From contig CAJBMM010000039.1 of the NCBI GenBank assembly GCA_903954185.1, positions 1 through 45,416 on the forward strand: a stretch of DNA of 45,416 nt. The letters are read 5' to 3'. The DNA comes from an uncultured Candidatus Berkelbacteria bacterium. GTDB lineage: Bacteria; Patescibacteriota; UBA1384; CAJBMM01. The notes under the pieces are model-generated. The model saw only the letters and a program-made list of their open reading frames with translations. It was not told the DNA's origin and made no database searches. The translations under genes were made by a program, and so were the position numbers. Positions 1-7,679 of the stretch are shown here, one piece after another. Position 1 is the first letter of the stretch; every line of letters begins with the position of its first letter.

Positions 1-149
1 AGTTCGACCAGCTCACTATCTTCGCGCTACTCGTAACGCAACACTTCGATCCTTCGACAAGCTCAGGATTTCGGCTCACTCATATCTAAGAGCCTCAATA
101 GTTCGACCAGCTCACTATCTTCGCGCTACTCGTAACGCAACGCTTCGAT
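1..149. repeat. Tandem 99-bp duplication of the ABC permease 3' end
   Basis: Positions 1-50 and 100-149 are the same 50 bases with one mismatch, spaced by 99 bp. The right copy contains the real last codons and stop of the permease gene. Read on the minus strand, the left copy encodes IEVLRYE plus stop. A third, diverged version at 76-99 reads IEALRYE followed by TGA. So the conserved C-terminal heptapeptide of MacB-type permeases occurs three times in 150 bp, twice without a gene attached. The spacers contain the common bacterial intergenic motif ttcgacaagctcagg. Confidence 0.85.
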
Positions 150-1346
150 CGGGTCTTTTTTAGCGGCCCTAATTGCAGGCCATAGTCCAAAAATAATACC
201 AATTAATACCGATGAACCGACTGCAAACAAAATTGTTCCAGAAGAAATGTTTGGCACTAGCTCTGTTTTAGATTTGATAATTAAATCGGCAATAAATGCA
301 GCAATAAGCCCAATTATTGCGCCGGTTAAAGTGATAACAATCGCCTCTATTAAAAATTGGATTAAAATTGCGGCATTAGTAGCGCCAACAGCCTTGCGTA
401 GCCCAATCTCGCGAGTGCGTTCTGTAACTGTTACTAACATAATATTCATAATGCCAATTCCGCCCACAATTAATGATATTGCAGCGATGGCAGATAAAAA
501 TGTGGTAATTAATGTTATAAATGTGTTAAATAACCCAACTAAATCATCGGCAGTAAGTACCGAAAAATCTTCGGTATTATTATGATTAGACAACAGAGTT
601 TCGTGCATCTTTTGCTTAACAGTGGTCACGTTACCGGCATCATCTACTTTGGCAACCATTCGATAAATTTTAGCTTGATTCTTATTAAATGCAGTGGCCG
701 TATCGAATGGAATGACAGACATAGTGTTAAATTCAGAGCCAAAGGTAGATGCATTCTTGGCTTTTTGCAATGTGCCTACAACTGTTAACTCTCTACTATT
801 TAGCATAATTTTCTGACCAATTGGGTTTTCGGTACCAAACAAATCTTCTGTCGGCATACTACCTAATACAATTTCACCAGAATCTGCGCTAGAGGCAAAA
901 ACGCGGCCTTTATCAATTTTCAATACGTCTAAAGCATCTAGAATATTAGGAGTAGAACCGAAAATAGTAGTTGTGCTTGTTTTTTCGCCATTTTTTAATA
1001 TGCCAGAGACCAAGCTCATCGGCGCAACTGCGCTAATATGATCTAACTTTTCTAACGATTTGACATCATTTTGCGTTAAAATATCTCCTGTTACAAAGTT
1101 TGCAGGGTTAACTTGCCCAGAAGCGCCTCCTGGGTTTTTAGTATCAATTTTCCCCGATGTAACAAATACCACATTGGTGCCAAAACCTTGAATCATACCT
1201 GATATATTGTCTTTTAGCCCTTGACCCAATGAGACAAGTACGGTTACTGCAAAAACTCCAATCATAACACCTAGTAAATTTAATACTGCTCGAACTTTGT
1301 TACCCCACAATGAAATTAGTGCGGTTTTTAAGCTATTAATTATCAT
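126..1346 (-). CDS. MacB-type ABC transporter permease
   Basis: This is the membrane subunit of a MacB/LolC-type ABC exporter, 406 residues. The sequence shows an N-terminal membrane segment (about residues 18-45), a long soluble MacB_PCD-like extracytoplasmic domain (about 50-260), then three membrane helices (about 275-305, 325-355, 370-395). The C-terminal cytoplasmic part contains TERTREIGLRKAVGA and ends DPIEALRYE, both hallmarks of the FtsX-like permease family. Its ATG overlaps the stop codon of the upstream ATPase by one base (TAATG), so the two are translationally coupled. In this family the substrate can be peptide, drug or lipoprotein; nothing here decides which. The 3' end is duplicated downstream (1-149). 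Confidence 0.93.
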   Translation of the reverse strand: MIINSLKTALISLWGNKVRAVLNLLGVMIGVFAVTVLVSLGQGLKDNISGMIQGFGTNVVFVTSGKIDTKNPGGASGQVNPANFVTGDILTQNDVKSLEKLDHISAVAPMSLVSGILKNGEKTSTTTIFGSTPNILDALDVLKIDKGRVFASSADSGEIVLGSMPTEDLFGTENPIGQKIMLNSRELTVVGTLQKAKNASTFGSEFNTMSVIPFDTATAFNKNQAKIYRMVAKVDDAGNVTTVKQKMHETLLSNHNNTEDFSVLTADDLVGLFNTFITLITTFLSAIAAISLIVGGIGIMNIMLVTVTERTREIGLRKAVGATNAAILIQFLIEAIVITLTGAIIGLIAAFIADLIIKSKTELVPNISSGTILFAVGSSVLIGIIFGLWPAIRAAKKDPIEALRYE

Positions 1347-2026
1347 TATGCAAACTCCTTTTGCTCGCCATCAAATAAATGAATTGTTCTGGTGCAATGT
1401 TTGGCAATGTTTGCATCGTGAGTAATTATTATGATTGTTTTTCCGTTTTTGTTTAGCTCTTTTAGAATATTAATAATTTCTTGGCCACTTTTTGAATCTA
1501 GGTTACCGGTTGGCTCATCGGCTAAAATTACTTCTGGATCATTTATTAACGCTCGCGCAATTGCTACCCTTTGACGCTCTCCGCCAGATAGTTCACTAGG
1601 CTTATGATTTATTCGAGCACTTAAACCAACCTGATCGAGTAATTTTTTAGCGTGCTTTTTAAATTCTGCTTTATTGCCGCGTTGATATAATGTTGGCAAC
1701 AAAACATTATCGAGCGCCGAAAGCCTTGGAAGCAAATTAAAAGTTTGAAACACAAAACCAATTTTTTGACCGCGCAACTGGGCCAATTTGCCAGTTGGCA
1801 TATTTAAATTGATCGCTTTTTCATCGATTAAAAGTTCGCCACCGCTTGGCCTATCTAATAACCCAATTATATTCATAAGGGTAGATTTTCCGGAGCCCGA
1901 TGGCCCCATAATAGCTACCATTTCGGCGGCTTTAATTGCTACATTAATTCTTAATAGCGCAGGCACGCTTAGTTTTCCTGCCGTGTAAATTTTATCAACA
2001 TTTTTAAGTTCAATTATTGTATTCAT
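1346..2026 (-). CDS. ABC transporter ATP-binding protein (MacB/LolD type)
   Basis: This is the cytoplasmic ATPase partner of the adjacent permease, 226 residues, the usual length for LolD/MacB-type subunits. Visible motifs are Walker A GPSGSGKST (41-49), the Q-loop in FVFQTFNLLP, the signature LSGGERQR (146-153), Walker B VILADEPTGNLD (166-177) and the H-loop in IITHD (His203). It is the first gene of a two-gene operon and shares one base with the permease start. No dedicated periplasmic adaptor gene lies in the window. Assignment to the family is secure; the transported substrate is unknown. Confidence 0.95.
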   Translation of the reverse strand: MNTIIELKNVDKIYTAGKLSVPALLRINVAIKAAEMVAIMGPSGSGKSTLMNIIGLLDRPSGGELLIDEKAINLNMPTGKLAQLRGQKIGFVFQTFNLLPRLSALDNVLLPTLYQRGNKAEFKKHAKKLLDQVGLSARINHKPSELSGGERQRVAIARALINDPEVILADEPTGNLDSKSGQEIINILKELNKNGKTIIIITHDANIAKHCTRTIHLFDGEQKEFA

Positions 2027-2039
2027 ATCTAAATTATAT

Positions 2040-2300
2040 CTGCTTTTAAGATAAATTAACAGCCTTACTTACCAAATCTTGAATAATAACCGTGTATAAC
2101 ACACTTTAGTCTGGTTTGAAACCAAGCTAAAGCTTGTGCTACGGGGTAAACTCGTAGAACACACTTTAGTGTGGCCACGTTAAAACTTGTTCTCCGGTTT
2201 TGTTTGTAGAACACACTTCTTGACCACCCCCGACTCGTCCAAGGTTCGCCGAGGCGGGCGTAGCTTTGAGCGTAAGAGGTTAGTGTGGCTATAGACAAGT
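2040..2300. repeat. Dispersed palindromic repeat cluster
   Basis: This non-coding stretch is built of short palindromic units, among them aagctaaagctt, cacactttagtgtg and tagaacacact. They repeat within the stretch and recur in altered form at 7,680-7,812 (caagctgaagcttg, aacaggctttagtctgg, ctacggggtaaac). A second family at 2,225-2,275 (cgactcgtccaaggttcgcc) matches imperfectly at 11,311-11,362. This is typical of REP/MITE-like intergenic repeats. A short reading frame on the minus strand here is a by-product of the repeats. Confidence 0.7.
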
Positions 2301-2315
2301 TCCCCTTCTCCACTG

Positions 2316-2344
2316 TTGCGTTTTATTAGTAAATATTGTATAAT
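2316..2344 (+). promoter_or_regulatory. Sigma-70-type promoter of the small membrane protein gene
   Basis: TTGCGT (2316-2321) and a perfect TATAAT (2339-2344) are separated by 17 bp. They lie about 40 bp upstream of the Shine-Dalgarno sequence of the small gene at 2386. Confidence 0.7.
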
Positions 2345-2385
2345 CTTAGTTATTGCATCATATTATGCGCAAAAGGAGATCGCAA

Positions 2386-2514
2386 TTGCGCAAGTTTTGT
2401 ACCATGGTCAACCTTCTGGCAGTTGCATTGTGCTTTTGCACTTTGTGCTGGTTGGGTTGGCAGATTTACTTCACCCCCCGTGCCACAGATGTTATAGTGG
2501 CACAAGCTCGCTAA
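2386..2514 (+). CDS. Small single-pass membrane protein, TTG start
   Basis: A 42-residue protein starts at TTG 2386, seven bases after AAAAGGAGAT (2371-2380). It has a basic N-terminus (MRKFCTMVN), one hydrophobic segment rich in Cys, Leu and Trp (LLAVALCFCTLCWLGW), and a short polar tail ending VAQAR. I do not recognise the family. Support for it being real comes from the complete transcription unit: a consensus promoter upstream, a good ribosome binding site, and a G+C-rich terminator 37 bp after the stop. An internal ATG at 2404 is in frame, but the ribosome binding site favours the TTG. Base composition is less A+T-rich than in the neighbours, as in other small units at 10.7, 12.1 and 42.0-43.1 kb. 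Confidence 0.6.
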   Translation: MRKFCTMVNLLAVALCFCTLCWLGWQIYFTPRATDVIVAQAR

Positions 2515-2551
2515 ACGACGCGATCGATTACCGCGTCACTCCACGCAGATG

Positions 2552-2577
2552 GCGCGCGGGACACCCCGCGCGCTTTT
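2552..2577 (+). terminator. Rho-independent terminator
   Basis: Stem GCGCGCGGG / CCCGCGCGC (2552-2560, 2565-2573) with a four-base loop, followed by TTTT. It closes the small gene at 2386. Confidence 0.8.
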
Positions 2578-2740
2578 ACTTTATCCTTTTAAAGAATCAC
2601 CACCCCTTACCACCCCCCCCCTAAAAAGAGGGGATTTGGTTATAATATATAAAAAGCACTCTCTTCTTATTGCACTGGCGTTCCCGCTGCGACTAGATCT
2701 TAGGTTGGTGCAAGGCAGACTCTCTGAAGAATTCGCATAC

Positions 2741-2769
2741 TTTGCAAGGAGGGGTTAGGGGTGGTACAA
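2741..2769. repeat. Dispersed 29-bp repeat, copy 1
   Basis: These 29 bases, beginning tttgcaaggagg and ending ggtggtacaa, are identical to 11,937-11,965. A degenerate, inverted version (caccccttaccacccc) lies near 2,590-2,635. It is intergenic, between the small gene and the S51 peptidase. Confidence 0.8.
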
Positions 2770-2791
2770 TCATACTTTACCGCCTCATTTA

Positions 2792-3382
2792 TTAAACCAA
2801 AGAATATCCATCATCGTTAACCAAAATAGCTTGGTTATCGTTTAAAATTTTAACTTCATATTTACAGTTTTTAATTTTCGCTTTTAGTACACTTGCCATC
2901 TCTGGCACGTAATGCGCTTTAATTACAAAAGGCACTAAATTTAAGGCTAAGAGATCTGTTACGCCATGCCGATTTGTTTCGCGCCAAGTGGCTACTTCTA
3001 TTGTTGGGCAAGCAATATAAGAACCAGCGCTTACACCTATATACGCTTTACCTTTGGCAATCTCTTCTTTAATAATTTTATCAAACCCAGTGGTCTTAAT
3101 GGCTTTTAGCAAATAAAAAGTGTTACCGCCCCCAACCCAAATCACATTCTTATCAGATACAAATTGCCTTAATTCATCCTCACGCTTGCCCTCAATATCA
3201 TAGGATGTCGCATGATATTCTTTCATCTGATTGAGCCGCTTTTTATCTGGTATGTGGGGGTGTTCCGAACCTTTACCAGCAGTAGAAATATATGCCACAT
3301 TTAATTTTTCTTTAGGTATACCTAAAAGATCGGATCCCTTTTCATAAACAAAATCTGTATCCGATGCTAATAATAATTTCAT
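2792..3382 (-). CDS. Peptidase family S51 (dipeptidase E-like)
   Basis: A 196-residue cytoplasmic serine peptidase-like protein of the S51 family, which includes aspartyl dipeptidase PepE and cyanophycinase. Key features are GGGNT (84-88), the conserved substrate/oxyanion loop of the family, and the nucleophile elbow GVSAGS (116-121) with Ser118 as expected nucleophile. Length fits PepE-like members (about 200-230). The start ATG sits directly after the stop of the upstream Nudix gene (3383), so the two are probably co-transcribed. A role in peptide recycling is inferred from the family only. Confidence 0.85.
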   Translation of the reverse strand: MKLLLASDTDFVYEKGSDLLGIPKEKLNVAYISTAGKGSEHPHIPDKKRLNQMKEYHATSYDIEGKREDELRQFVSDKNVIWVGGGNTFYLLKAIKTTGFDKIIKEEIAKGKAYIGVSAGSYIACPTIEVATWRETNRHGVTDLLALNLVPFVIKAHYVPEMASVLKAKIKNCKYEVKILNDNQAILVNDDGYSLV

Positions 3383-3874
3383 TTATTTACTCACTAAAAG
3401 TTCGCCAGTTTGAGAGTTGTAAACACCATCGTAAAATTTACCATCTATGTCTTGTAATTTTGACATAAAGGGAATTGCCCCTTTTGCCGCATTAGTCATG
3501 CCATCTATAGGCAGATTATCAATGCTGTGCCACTCTAGCACACCATCTTCACAGCTCAAATCGGTTAGATTAACGCTTAATCTGCCAGTAAACCAAAATA
3601 TCACATAATGAGTGTTGTTTCGGCTTGAGCTTGTTACTAGCCGCGCTTTAAAATTTTCAATATCTTTAATGTGAATTTGCGGCACTTCTTCTGCTAATTC
3701 ACGAAGTAGTGACTTTTCAATATCCTCACCCTCACCAATCTCTAGCTCAACTTTACCACCTATGCCAGTAATTAAGTTTGGTAGCAACTTCTTAGTGGCA
3801 CTCCTACGCAATAATAATAGTTTTTGCCCTGTTTTATCACTTAGCACTACCGCTGTTCTTACGTCAATTTTCAT
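3383..3874 (-). CDS. Nudix hydrolase
   Basis: A nucleoside-diphosphate-X pyrophosphohydrolase family protein of 163 residues from the chosen ATG at 3874, which follows AAGGAA at good spacing. A longer frame opens upstream but has no ribosome binding site. The Nudix signature is visible as GGKVE followed by E-x7-RELAEE, with a few extra residues between the first Gly and the first Glu compared with the canonical spacing. The N-terminal LLLLRRSATKKLLPNLITGIGG resembles MutT/8-oxo-dGTP-type enzymes. The substrate cannot be told from sequence. It abuts the S51 peptidase gene. Confidence 0.85.
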   Translation of the reverse strand: MKIDVRTAVVLSDKTGQKLLLLRRSATKKLLPNLITGIGGKVELEIGEGEDIEKSLLRELAEEVPQIHIKDIENFKARLVTSSSRNNTHYVIFWFTGRLSVNLTDLSCEDGVLEWHSIDNLPIDGMTNAAKGAIPFMSKLQDIDGKFYDGVYNSQTGELLVSK

Positions 3875-3971
3875 ATCATTCCTTTTATTATTGCTAATTT
3901 GCAATTTGCATATTTTGCGCACTTAAAAACTCTGGCAGCAAACTACCAATCTTTTCTTAGATAAATGTTGA

Positions 3972-4565
3972 TTACTGGAGTTTTTTATAAACGTAAATGT
4001 TGGCCATCCAGACAACTGGCATTGCTACTAGTACGCCAAGCCCAAGTGCCAATACACCAAGTAAAATTACTCCAAATTCTGCAAAACCAAATGCTAATAA
4101 GCGCAATTTAACTTTATCTGTTAATTTAGAGCTGTAATCCATCGCCTCGGTAATGCTCATGTCTTTATCTACAATAGCAGCTAGAGTAAATTGATATCTA
4201 AGCGCCAAATAAATACCAGGAATAATGAAAAATAGTGTGCCAATTATTACTATAATTGCTAATAATAATGATGCACCTAGTATTCGCCAAAAATATTTAA
4301 ACTGGGTAAAAATTTCTGTCACCGCTAGCTTCTTTTCTTCATATAAACTAAGTGTAATTTTATAAAAACCAGCTGTAATCCATGCCGAAAGAATAAAGCC
4401 GATCAAAGATCTGGTTGTACTTTGATCATTTACATCACCGCTGCCAACAGATGAGACGATGGTCATAATCAAACCCGTGCCAACTAGATACCAAAAGTTA
4501 TTGGAAATTGCTTCCCAGCCATAGCTCAATGCTTTTTTTATTTCGACTGATTTTGTTTCAGGCAT
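3972..4565 (-). CDS. Multi-pass membrane protein of unknown function
   Basis: A 197-residue integral membrane protein with a short N-terminal cytoplasmic tail (MPETKSVEIKKALSYGWEAI) and about five hydrophobic segments, including NFWYLVGTGLIMTIVSS, ILGASLLLAIIVIIGTLFFI and AEFGVILLGVLALGLGVLVA. The pattern, with an amphipathic start and FxxxPGIYLALRYQF between helices, resembles DUF975/YciC-like or glycerophosphodiester-phosphodiesterase-type membrane domains. No catalytic motif is evident. A GGAG ribosome binding site precedes the ATG. It is a single gene between the Nudix and GyrI-like genes. Confidence 0.6.
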   Translation of the reverse strand: MPETKSVEIKKALSYGWEAISNNFWYLVGTGLIMTIVSSVGSGDVNDQSTTRSLIGFILSAWITAGFYKITLSLYEEKKLAVTEIFTQFKYFWRILGASLLLAIIVIIGTLFFIIPGIYLALRYQFTLAAIVDKDMSITEAMDYSSKLTDKVKLRLLAFGFAEFGVILLGVLALGLGVLVAMPVVWMANIYVYKKLQ

Positions 4566-4611
4566 TTAATTCTCCATTTTTGGTTGATATTAAACTTATT
4601 TTAAGAATTAT

Positions 4612-5118
4612 TCAAGCGACAAGATAGCGAATTATTGTTTTTTGGTTTTTTACCCCCGGCATGGTTAAATACTCTTCCTCGTGATCACCTGCAATTCTAT
4701 GACCAGATTCCTTAATAAAATCGTGTATTTTTTGCACCGTTGGGCCTTCCTCGGAGTATGGCCCTAGGTGCAAAATTTCCGCATATGTTCCACCCTTCCA
4801 CATATCAATTTTGGCAATAATTTTTGGATCTTTTTGTGTCAAATCTGCCTCTTTTACATAATCTGGTACCACAATACCCCAAACGCCAATCCACTGATCC
4901 CTTGGCTTTAAATGAGCATTGGGCCAGCGGGCAGAAAGTTTACCAAGTTCCATTTTAATGCCTTTTGGTTTATAAACCCCCATTTTGGCAGAGTACGCCG
5001 CACCATAAAGTGCTTTCATAAATGGCTCAGATACTTTGTTTGGGTCGCCAACCGAGGTTACGGTTAAAACCTTTCTATCTGGTAATTTGGTTAATACGGG
5101 CGTAAATGCCTTCATCAT
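4612..5118 (-). CDS. GyrI-like small-molecule-binding domain protein
   Basis: A 168-residue protein consisting of a stand-alone GyrI-like (SOUL/effector-binding) domain. Typical features are the repeated alpha-beta layout, the segment GGTYAEILHLGPYSEEGPTVQKIHDFIKE with its conserved LGPY..I...H.FI pattern, and HEEEYL plus KTIIRYLV near the end. Such domains bind amphipathic small molecules or act as stand-alone resistance or hydrolase proteins. The ATG ATG start follows AAGGAG. It is 15 bp downstream of another conserved small protein in the same orientation, probably one operon. Confidence 0.75.
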   Translation of the reverse strand: MMKAFTPVLTKLPDRKVLTVTSVGDPNKVSEPFMKALYGAAYSAKMGVYKPKGIKMELGKLSARWPNAHLKPRDQWIGVWGIVVPDYVKEADLTQKDPKIIAKIDMWKGGTYAEILHLGPYSEEGPTVQKIHDFIKESGHRIAGDHEEEYLTMPGVKNQKTIIRYLVA

Positions 5119-5133
5119 TCTCCTTAATTCAGA

Positions 5134-5604
5134 TTAAATTTCGGCAAATAAAACTACATAATTATGGCCATATTTTATAGCACATTTGGGACAAGTGGTA
5201 TACCACATGTATGTTTTTTTGCTTTTATAGCCCTTCTCTTTTACATACTTTTCAAAACTTTTCATCCAAATACCCGTATCTTTAAACTCACCTTCATAAA
5301 CTTTGGCGATATATTTACCACTCAAAGTTGTATTCTCAGCGCCTGCAACCTCTTTATCTACCGCTAAATACAAATCCATACTCCACATAGATTTAGAGTC
5401 CGATAAACAAAGCCCATCTTCAAATTTTGCGCCACCCTTATCTACCAACTTAGTTAATTTAGTCATAACCGAACCAAAATTCAAAGGCATAAACATAAAT
5501 GTTAATACCTTGCCCTTAATGAACTGTTTATCATTCCACTCGATAGTTTTCTCATCCCAAAGTTTGGGATCAAATTTTGGACAGCATTCTTTATTCTCAC
5601 TCAT
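5134..5604 (-). CDS. Conserved hypothetical protein (ECCPKFDP family, hydrolase-annotated)
   Basis: A 156-residue cytoplasmic protein with an N-terminal ECCPKFDPKLWDEKTIEW motif, a central FMFMPLNFGSVM, LSDSKSMWSMDLYLAV, and a C-terminal CPKC pair (TTCPKCAIKYGHN). This pattern is a widespread uncharacterised family often labelled 'hydrolase' and found beside GyrI-like proteins. The two cysteine pairs could bind metal; that is inference. It lies 15 bp upstream of the GyrI-like gene, and the same operon is likely. The leader upstream contains a copy of the 9-bp minisatellite described at 5,620. Confidence 0.6.
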   Translation of the reverse strand: MSENKECCPKFDPKLWDEKTIEWNDKQFIKGKVLTFMFMPLNFGSVMTKLTKLVDKGGAKFEDGLCLSDSKSMWSMDLYLAVDKEVAGAENTTLSGKYIAKVYEGEFKDTGIWMKSFEKYVKEKGYKSKKTYMWYTTCPKCAIKYGHNYVVLFAEI

Positions 5605-5619
5605 TTTTTCCTTTCGTTC

Positions 5620-6152
5620 ATTTAGGTTGCTTAAGTTTCTTAAGTCACTTAATATTTTCTATAATCTCGCCTTTTATTGTAAAGGTTTTCGTTATAACCA
5701 CCACTTTTTATAAACTTTTCTTCTGTGGCTTTTATCTGCTTACTTAATAAGTAGGTTTCTAAATGGCAAAGCGTTAGTAAATAGTTTGCATCATCTTGTG
5801 GATTCCCAAATAGTTTTGGTTTTTCTATAAACTCACCTAAGCTGCTTAAGTTACTTAAGTTACTTATTTTGTAGGCAATCCCCCTAAACTCAGCCGTTTG
5901 CTTTTCATCTTTTGAAAATATTTCCAATTTATTTTGACGCAAAAAGTCTTCATAATCGGTTAGCAGCTCTTCAAAAGAAGCGTTTGCAACACCTAATAAT
6001 TTAATCACACCCTTATCAGAAGTTAATCCTTGGCATATGCCCTCTACAATATTTTGTTTGCCACTACGTGCCGCTTGGTTCATTTGATCTGCCTGGCGAT
6101 AATCTGGCTTTCGGCCAATACCTAAGCTACTTAAGCTACTTAAGTCACCTAA
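5620..6152. repeat. Three copies of a cttaag-type 9-bp minisatellite
   Basis: Short tandem arrays of a 9-bp unit of the form cttaagt(t/c)a occur at about 5,625-5,650 (intergenic), 5,838-5,868 and 6,119-6,152 (both inside the four-helix-bundle gene). In the gene they encode NLSNLSSLG and DLSSLSSLG. The same DNA unit is therefore present in coding and non-coding positions. Confidence 0.75.
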
Positions 6153-6236
6153 GATATACTTTTTAGTAAACTCTACCGTTAAATCATGAATAATCTCTGC
6201 ATACCCATAAGTTAGTAAATATTTTACCTTGTTCAT
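5649..6236 (-). CDS. Four-helix-bundle protein (23S rRNA IVS-like family)
   Basis: A 195-residue protein of the four-helix-bundle family first seen in 23S rRNA intervening sequences. Recognisable features are the helix AEIIHDLTVEFTKKY, the AARSGKQNIVEG motif (compare the family's SxxxNIAEG), and long amphipathic helices to the end. Two low-complexity insertions, DLSSLSSLG and NLSNLSSLG, come from a DNA minisatellite that also sits just downstream of the gene. ATG 6236 is chosen because it follows GAGG; a longer frame would overlap the neighbouring gene. Members may bind nucleic acid or act as small scaffolds; function here is unknown. Confidence 0.75.
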   Translation of the reverse strand: MNKVKYLLTYGYAEIIHDLTVEFTKKYILGDLSSLSSLGIGRKPDYRQADQMNQAARSGKQNIVEGICQGLTSDKGVIKLLGVANASFEELLTDYEDFLRQNKLEIFSKDEKQTAEFRGIAYKISNLSNLSSLGEFIEKPKLFGNPQDDANYLLTLCHLETYLLSKQIKATEEKFIKSGGYNENLYNKRRDYRKY

Positions 6237-6250
6237 ATGACCTCTATCTA

Positions 6251-6610
6251 TTAAGGATTGTTTGCCAGGCATTCAGTAATTTCTGCACCACTTAACTCGG
6301 ACATTTTTTTGTCACAAAATGCCGGAATTGCTGGCCGCTCTGCAAAGGGGTTTTCTACATTCTTAAAATTGTTGTAGCTGTATAAATAATAATCATTGCA
6401 AAAATAAACATCAACGCCCGTTAGTTCGCCAGATGGTTTATTACAATAATTATCCATATAATTATTAAATTGCGACAATTTTGCATCAGTTAAACCCTTT
6501 GGCCTTGTTACTGTGAAAATTACCCTATTCCTAATCGGCGGATAACAAAGCAACGCTGCAATCGCCAATATTCCGATTAGTATTAATATATATTTAAGCC
6601 ATTTTTTCAT
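6251..6610 (-). CDS. Small membrane-anchored extracytoplasmic protein
   Basis: A 119-residue protein with a basic start and one strong hydrophobic helix (YILILIGILAIAALLCYPPI), followed by an exported domain of about 90 residues containing five cysteines. The Cys after LLALL-type residues is not in a clear lipobox, so a signal anchor is more likely than a lipoprotein. I do not recognise the family. It lies 14 bp upstream of the four-helix-bundle gene in the same orientation. Confidence 0.6.
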   Translation of the reverse strand: MKKWLKYILILIGILAIAALLCYPPIRNRVIFTVTRPKGLTDAKLSQFNNYMDNYCNKPSGELTGVDVYFCNDYYLYSYNNFKNVENPFAERPAIPAFCDKKMSELSGAEITECLANNP

Positions 6611-6622
6611 TTTGATCTTTTA

Positions 6623-7303
6623 TTAAAAAATAAGTTTATTTATTAATAGTATTTTTTCGGGGCCACATGTTTCCAGTTTCGACTTAACAATCTCCCAAAT
6701 ATCGAGCAAATGTTCGTTCAATTTCTCTGCAGCAATCGCTTTTCCGGCGCAAGAATCAGCATTATTACACCCATATATATAACCTTCATCAGCTTCATGA
6801 ATTGCATTAACTAATTTATTAAAATCCACCCCAACTATGTCTTGGGGGCGTAAAGCAGATGCAGAGAGTGCAGGGCTTGCAATATGAGTCAGTTTATTAC
6901 GATATGCCGTCCAAATCTTTTTTGCGTCTTGAGTAGTTGTGAAGCCCCAGGGTATTCTGCTTTTAGTATCCATAAACAGTTCTACGAAGCAGTCCGTTTC
7001 ATTTTTCTTTAAATTTCCAACTTTTGGTATGTGAAAATGTTTTTTGAATCCCTTTGCTAATTTTGATCCTTCCGTTTTAATTGCAACAATCTCTCTTTCA
7101 TCCCACGCTTTACCATCATTTAGAATATTGTTAACTTTTGAAAGTAAATTAATTAGCGAAAACCCACCGAGTATTGATAAAAAATTACCACCACCTATGC
7201 AGCAGTTGAACCTGCAAGTTTTCGCAGAATAGAATGTGCGGCAGTCATTTACCATAAAATTCACTCGAGTATCAAGCTCATTAATTACACCCTCTTTGTC
7301 CAT
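6623..7303 (-). CDS. Hypothetical cysteine-rich protein
   Basis: A 226-residue soluble protein of unknown function. The N-terminal third has a cluster of cysteines (NDCRTFYSAKTCRFNCCIGGG) and the C-terminal part another (YGCNNADSCAGK). The middle is helical and charged, with WTAYRNKLTHIASPA resembling HEPN/Cthe_2314-type helical segments (R-x-K-x-x-H); that similarity is weak. No membrane helix or signal peptide is seen. It is 12 bp upstream of the small exported protein gene, so the three minus-strand genes 7303-5649 are probably one operon. Confidence 0.55.
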   Translation of the reverse strand: MDKEGVINELDTRVNFMVNDCRTFYSAKTCRFNCCIGGGNFLSILGGFSLINLLSKVNNILNDGKAWDEREIVAIKTEGSKLAKGFKKHFHIPKVGNLKKNETDCFVELFMDTKSRIPWGFTTTQDAKKIWTAYRNKLTHIASPALSASALRPQDIVGVDFNKLVNAIHEADEGYIYGCNNADSCAGKAIAAEKLNEHLLDIWEIVKSKLETCGPEKILLINKLIF

Positions 7304-7412
7304 TTTAGATCGCCTACTCTCTGAGCCTTAAAGTCTGTGTTGGTTAAAAACTATAAGGTACTTGGTTGTTGCGTGTTTGGTTGAGAATGCTCTGGATGAT
7401 ACTACGCTCATC

Positions 7413-7608
7413 TTAAAAAGCTGTAGGTGGTTTTGATGGTTTCGGAGGTGGTGCAGGTGCCAGATTGATAAGCGGCTTTTTAGTGTGCTATCTGCGATTA
7501 TTTTTTACCAGATTTAGAAAGCATGTAAATCATACCACCGAGACATAATAAAAAGATTCCAATACCAATTGGCGATCCCCAACCTAAAACTAAGTTCAAT
7601 TCATCCAT
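7413..7608 (-). pseudogene. Small membrane protein gene, frame interrupted at an A6 run
   Basis: From ATG 7608, preceded by AAAGGTG, a 36-residue protein is encoded to TAA 7498: MDELNLVLGWGSP, a hydrophobic helix (IGIGIFLLCLGGMIYML), then SKSGKK. The stop lies right after six A (7501-7506, T on the plus strand). In the -1 frame translation would continue IIADSTLKKPLINLAPAPPPKP and on to a stop at 7413, giving a 65-residue protein with a proline-rich tail. So this is either a complete 36-residue protein, a frameshifted gene, or a slippage site. It is transcribed alone in the stretch 7304-7918. Confidence 0.5.
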
Positions 7609-7679
7609 ATACACCTTTCATTTATATATTATCACCGAGCCCAAACCCTCGCAACTATACATCTGGCGAAGATAAAAAA

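Noticed and set aside
2316-2624. Open frame of about 100 codons beginning MRFISKY
   Set aside because: It starts inside the promoter of the small TTG gene, has no ribosome binding site, runs through the terminator hairpin and ends in a poly-proline from a C run.
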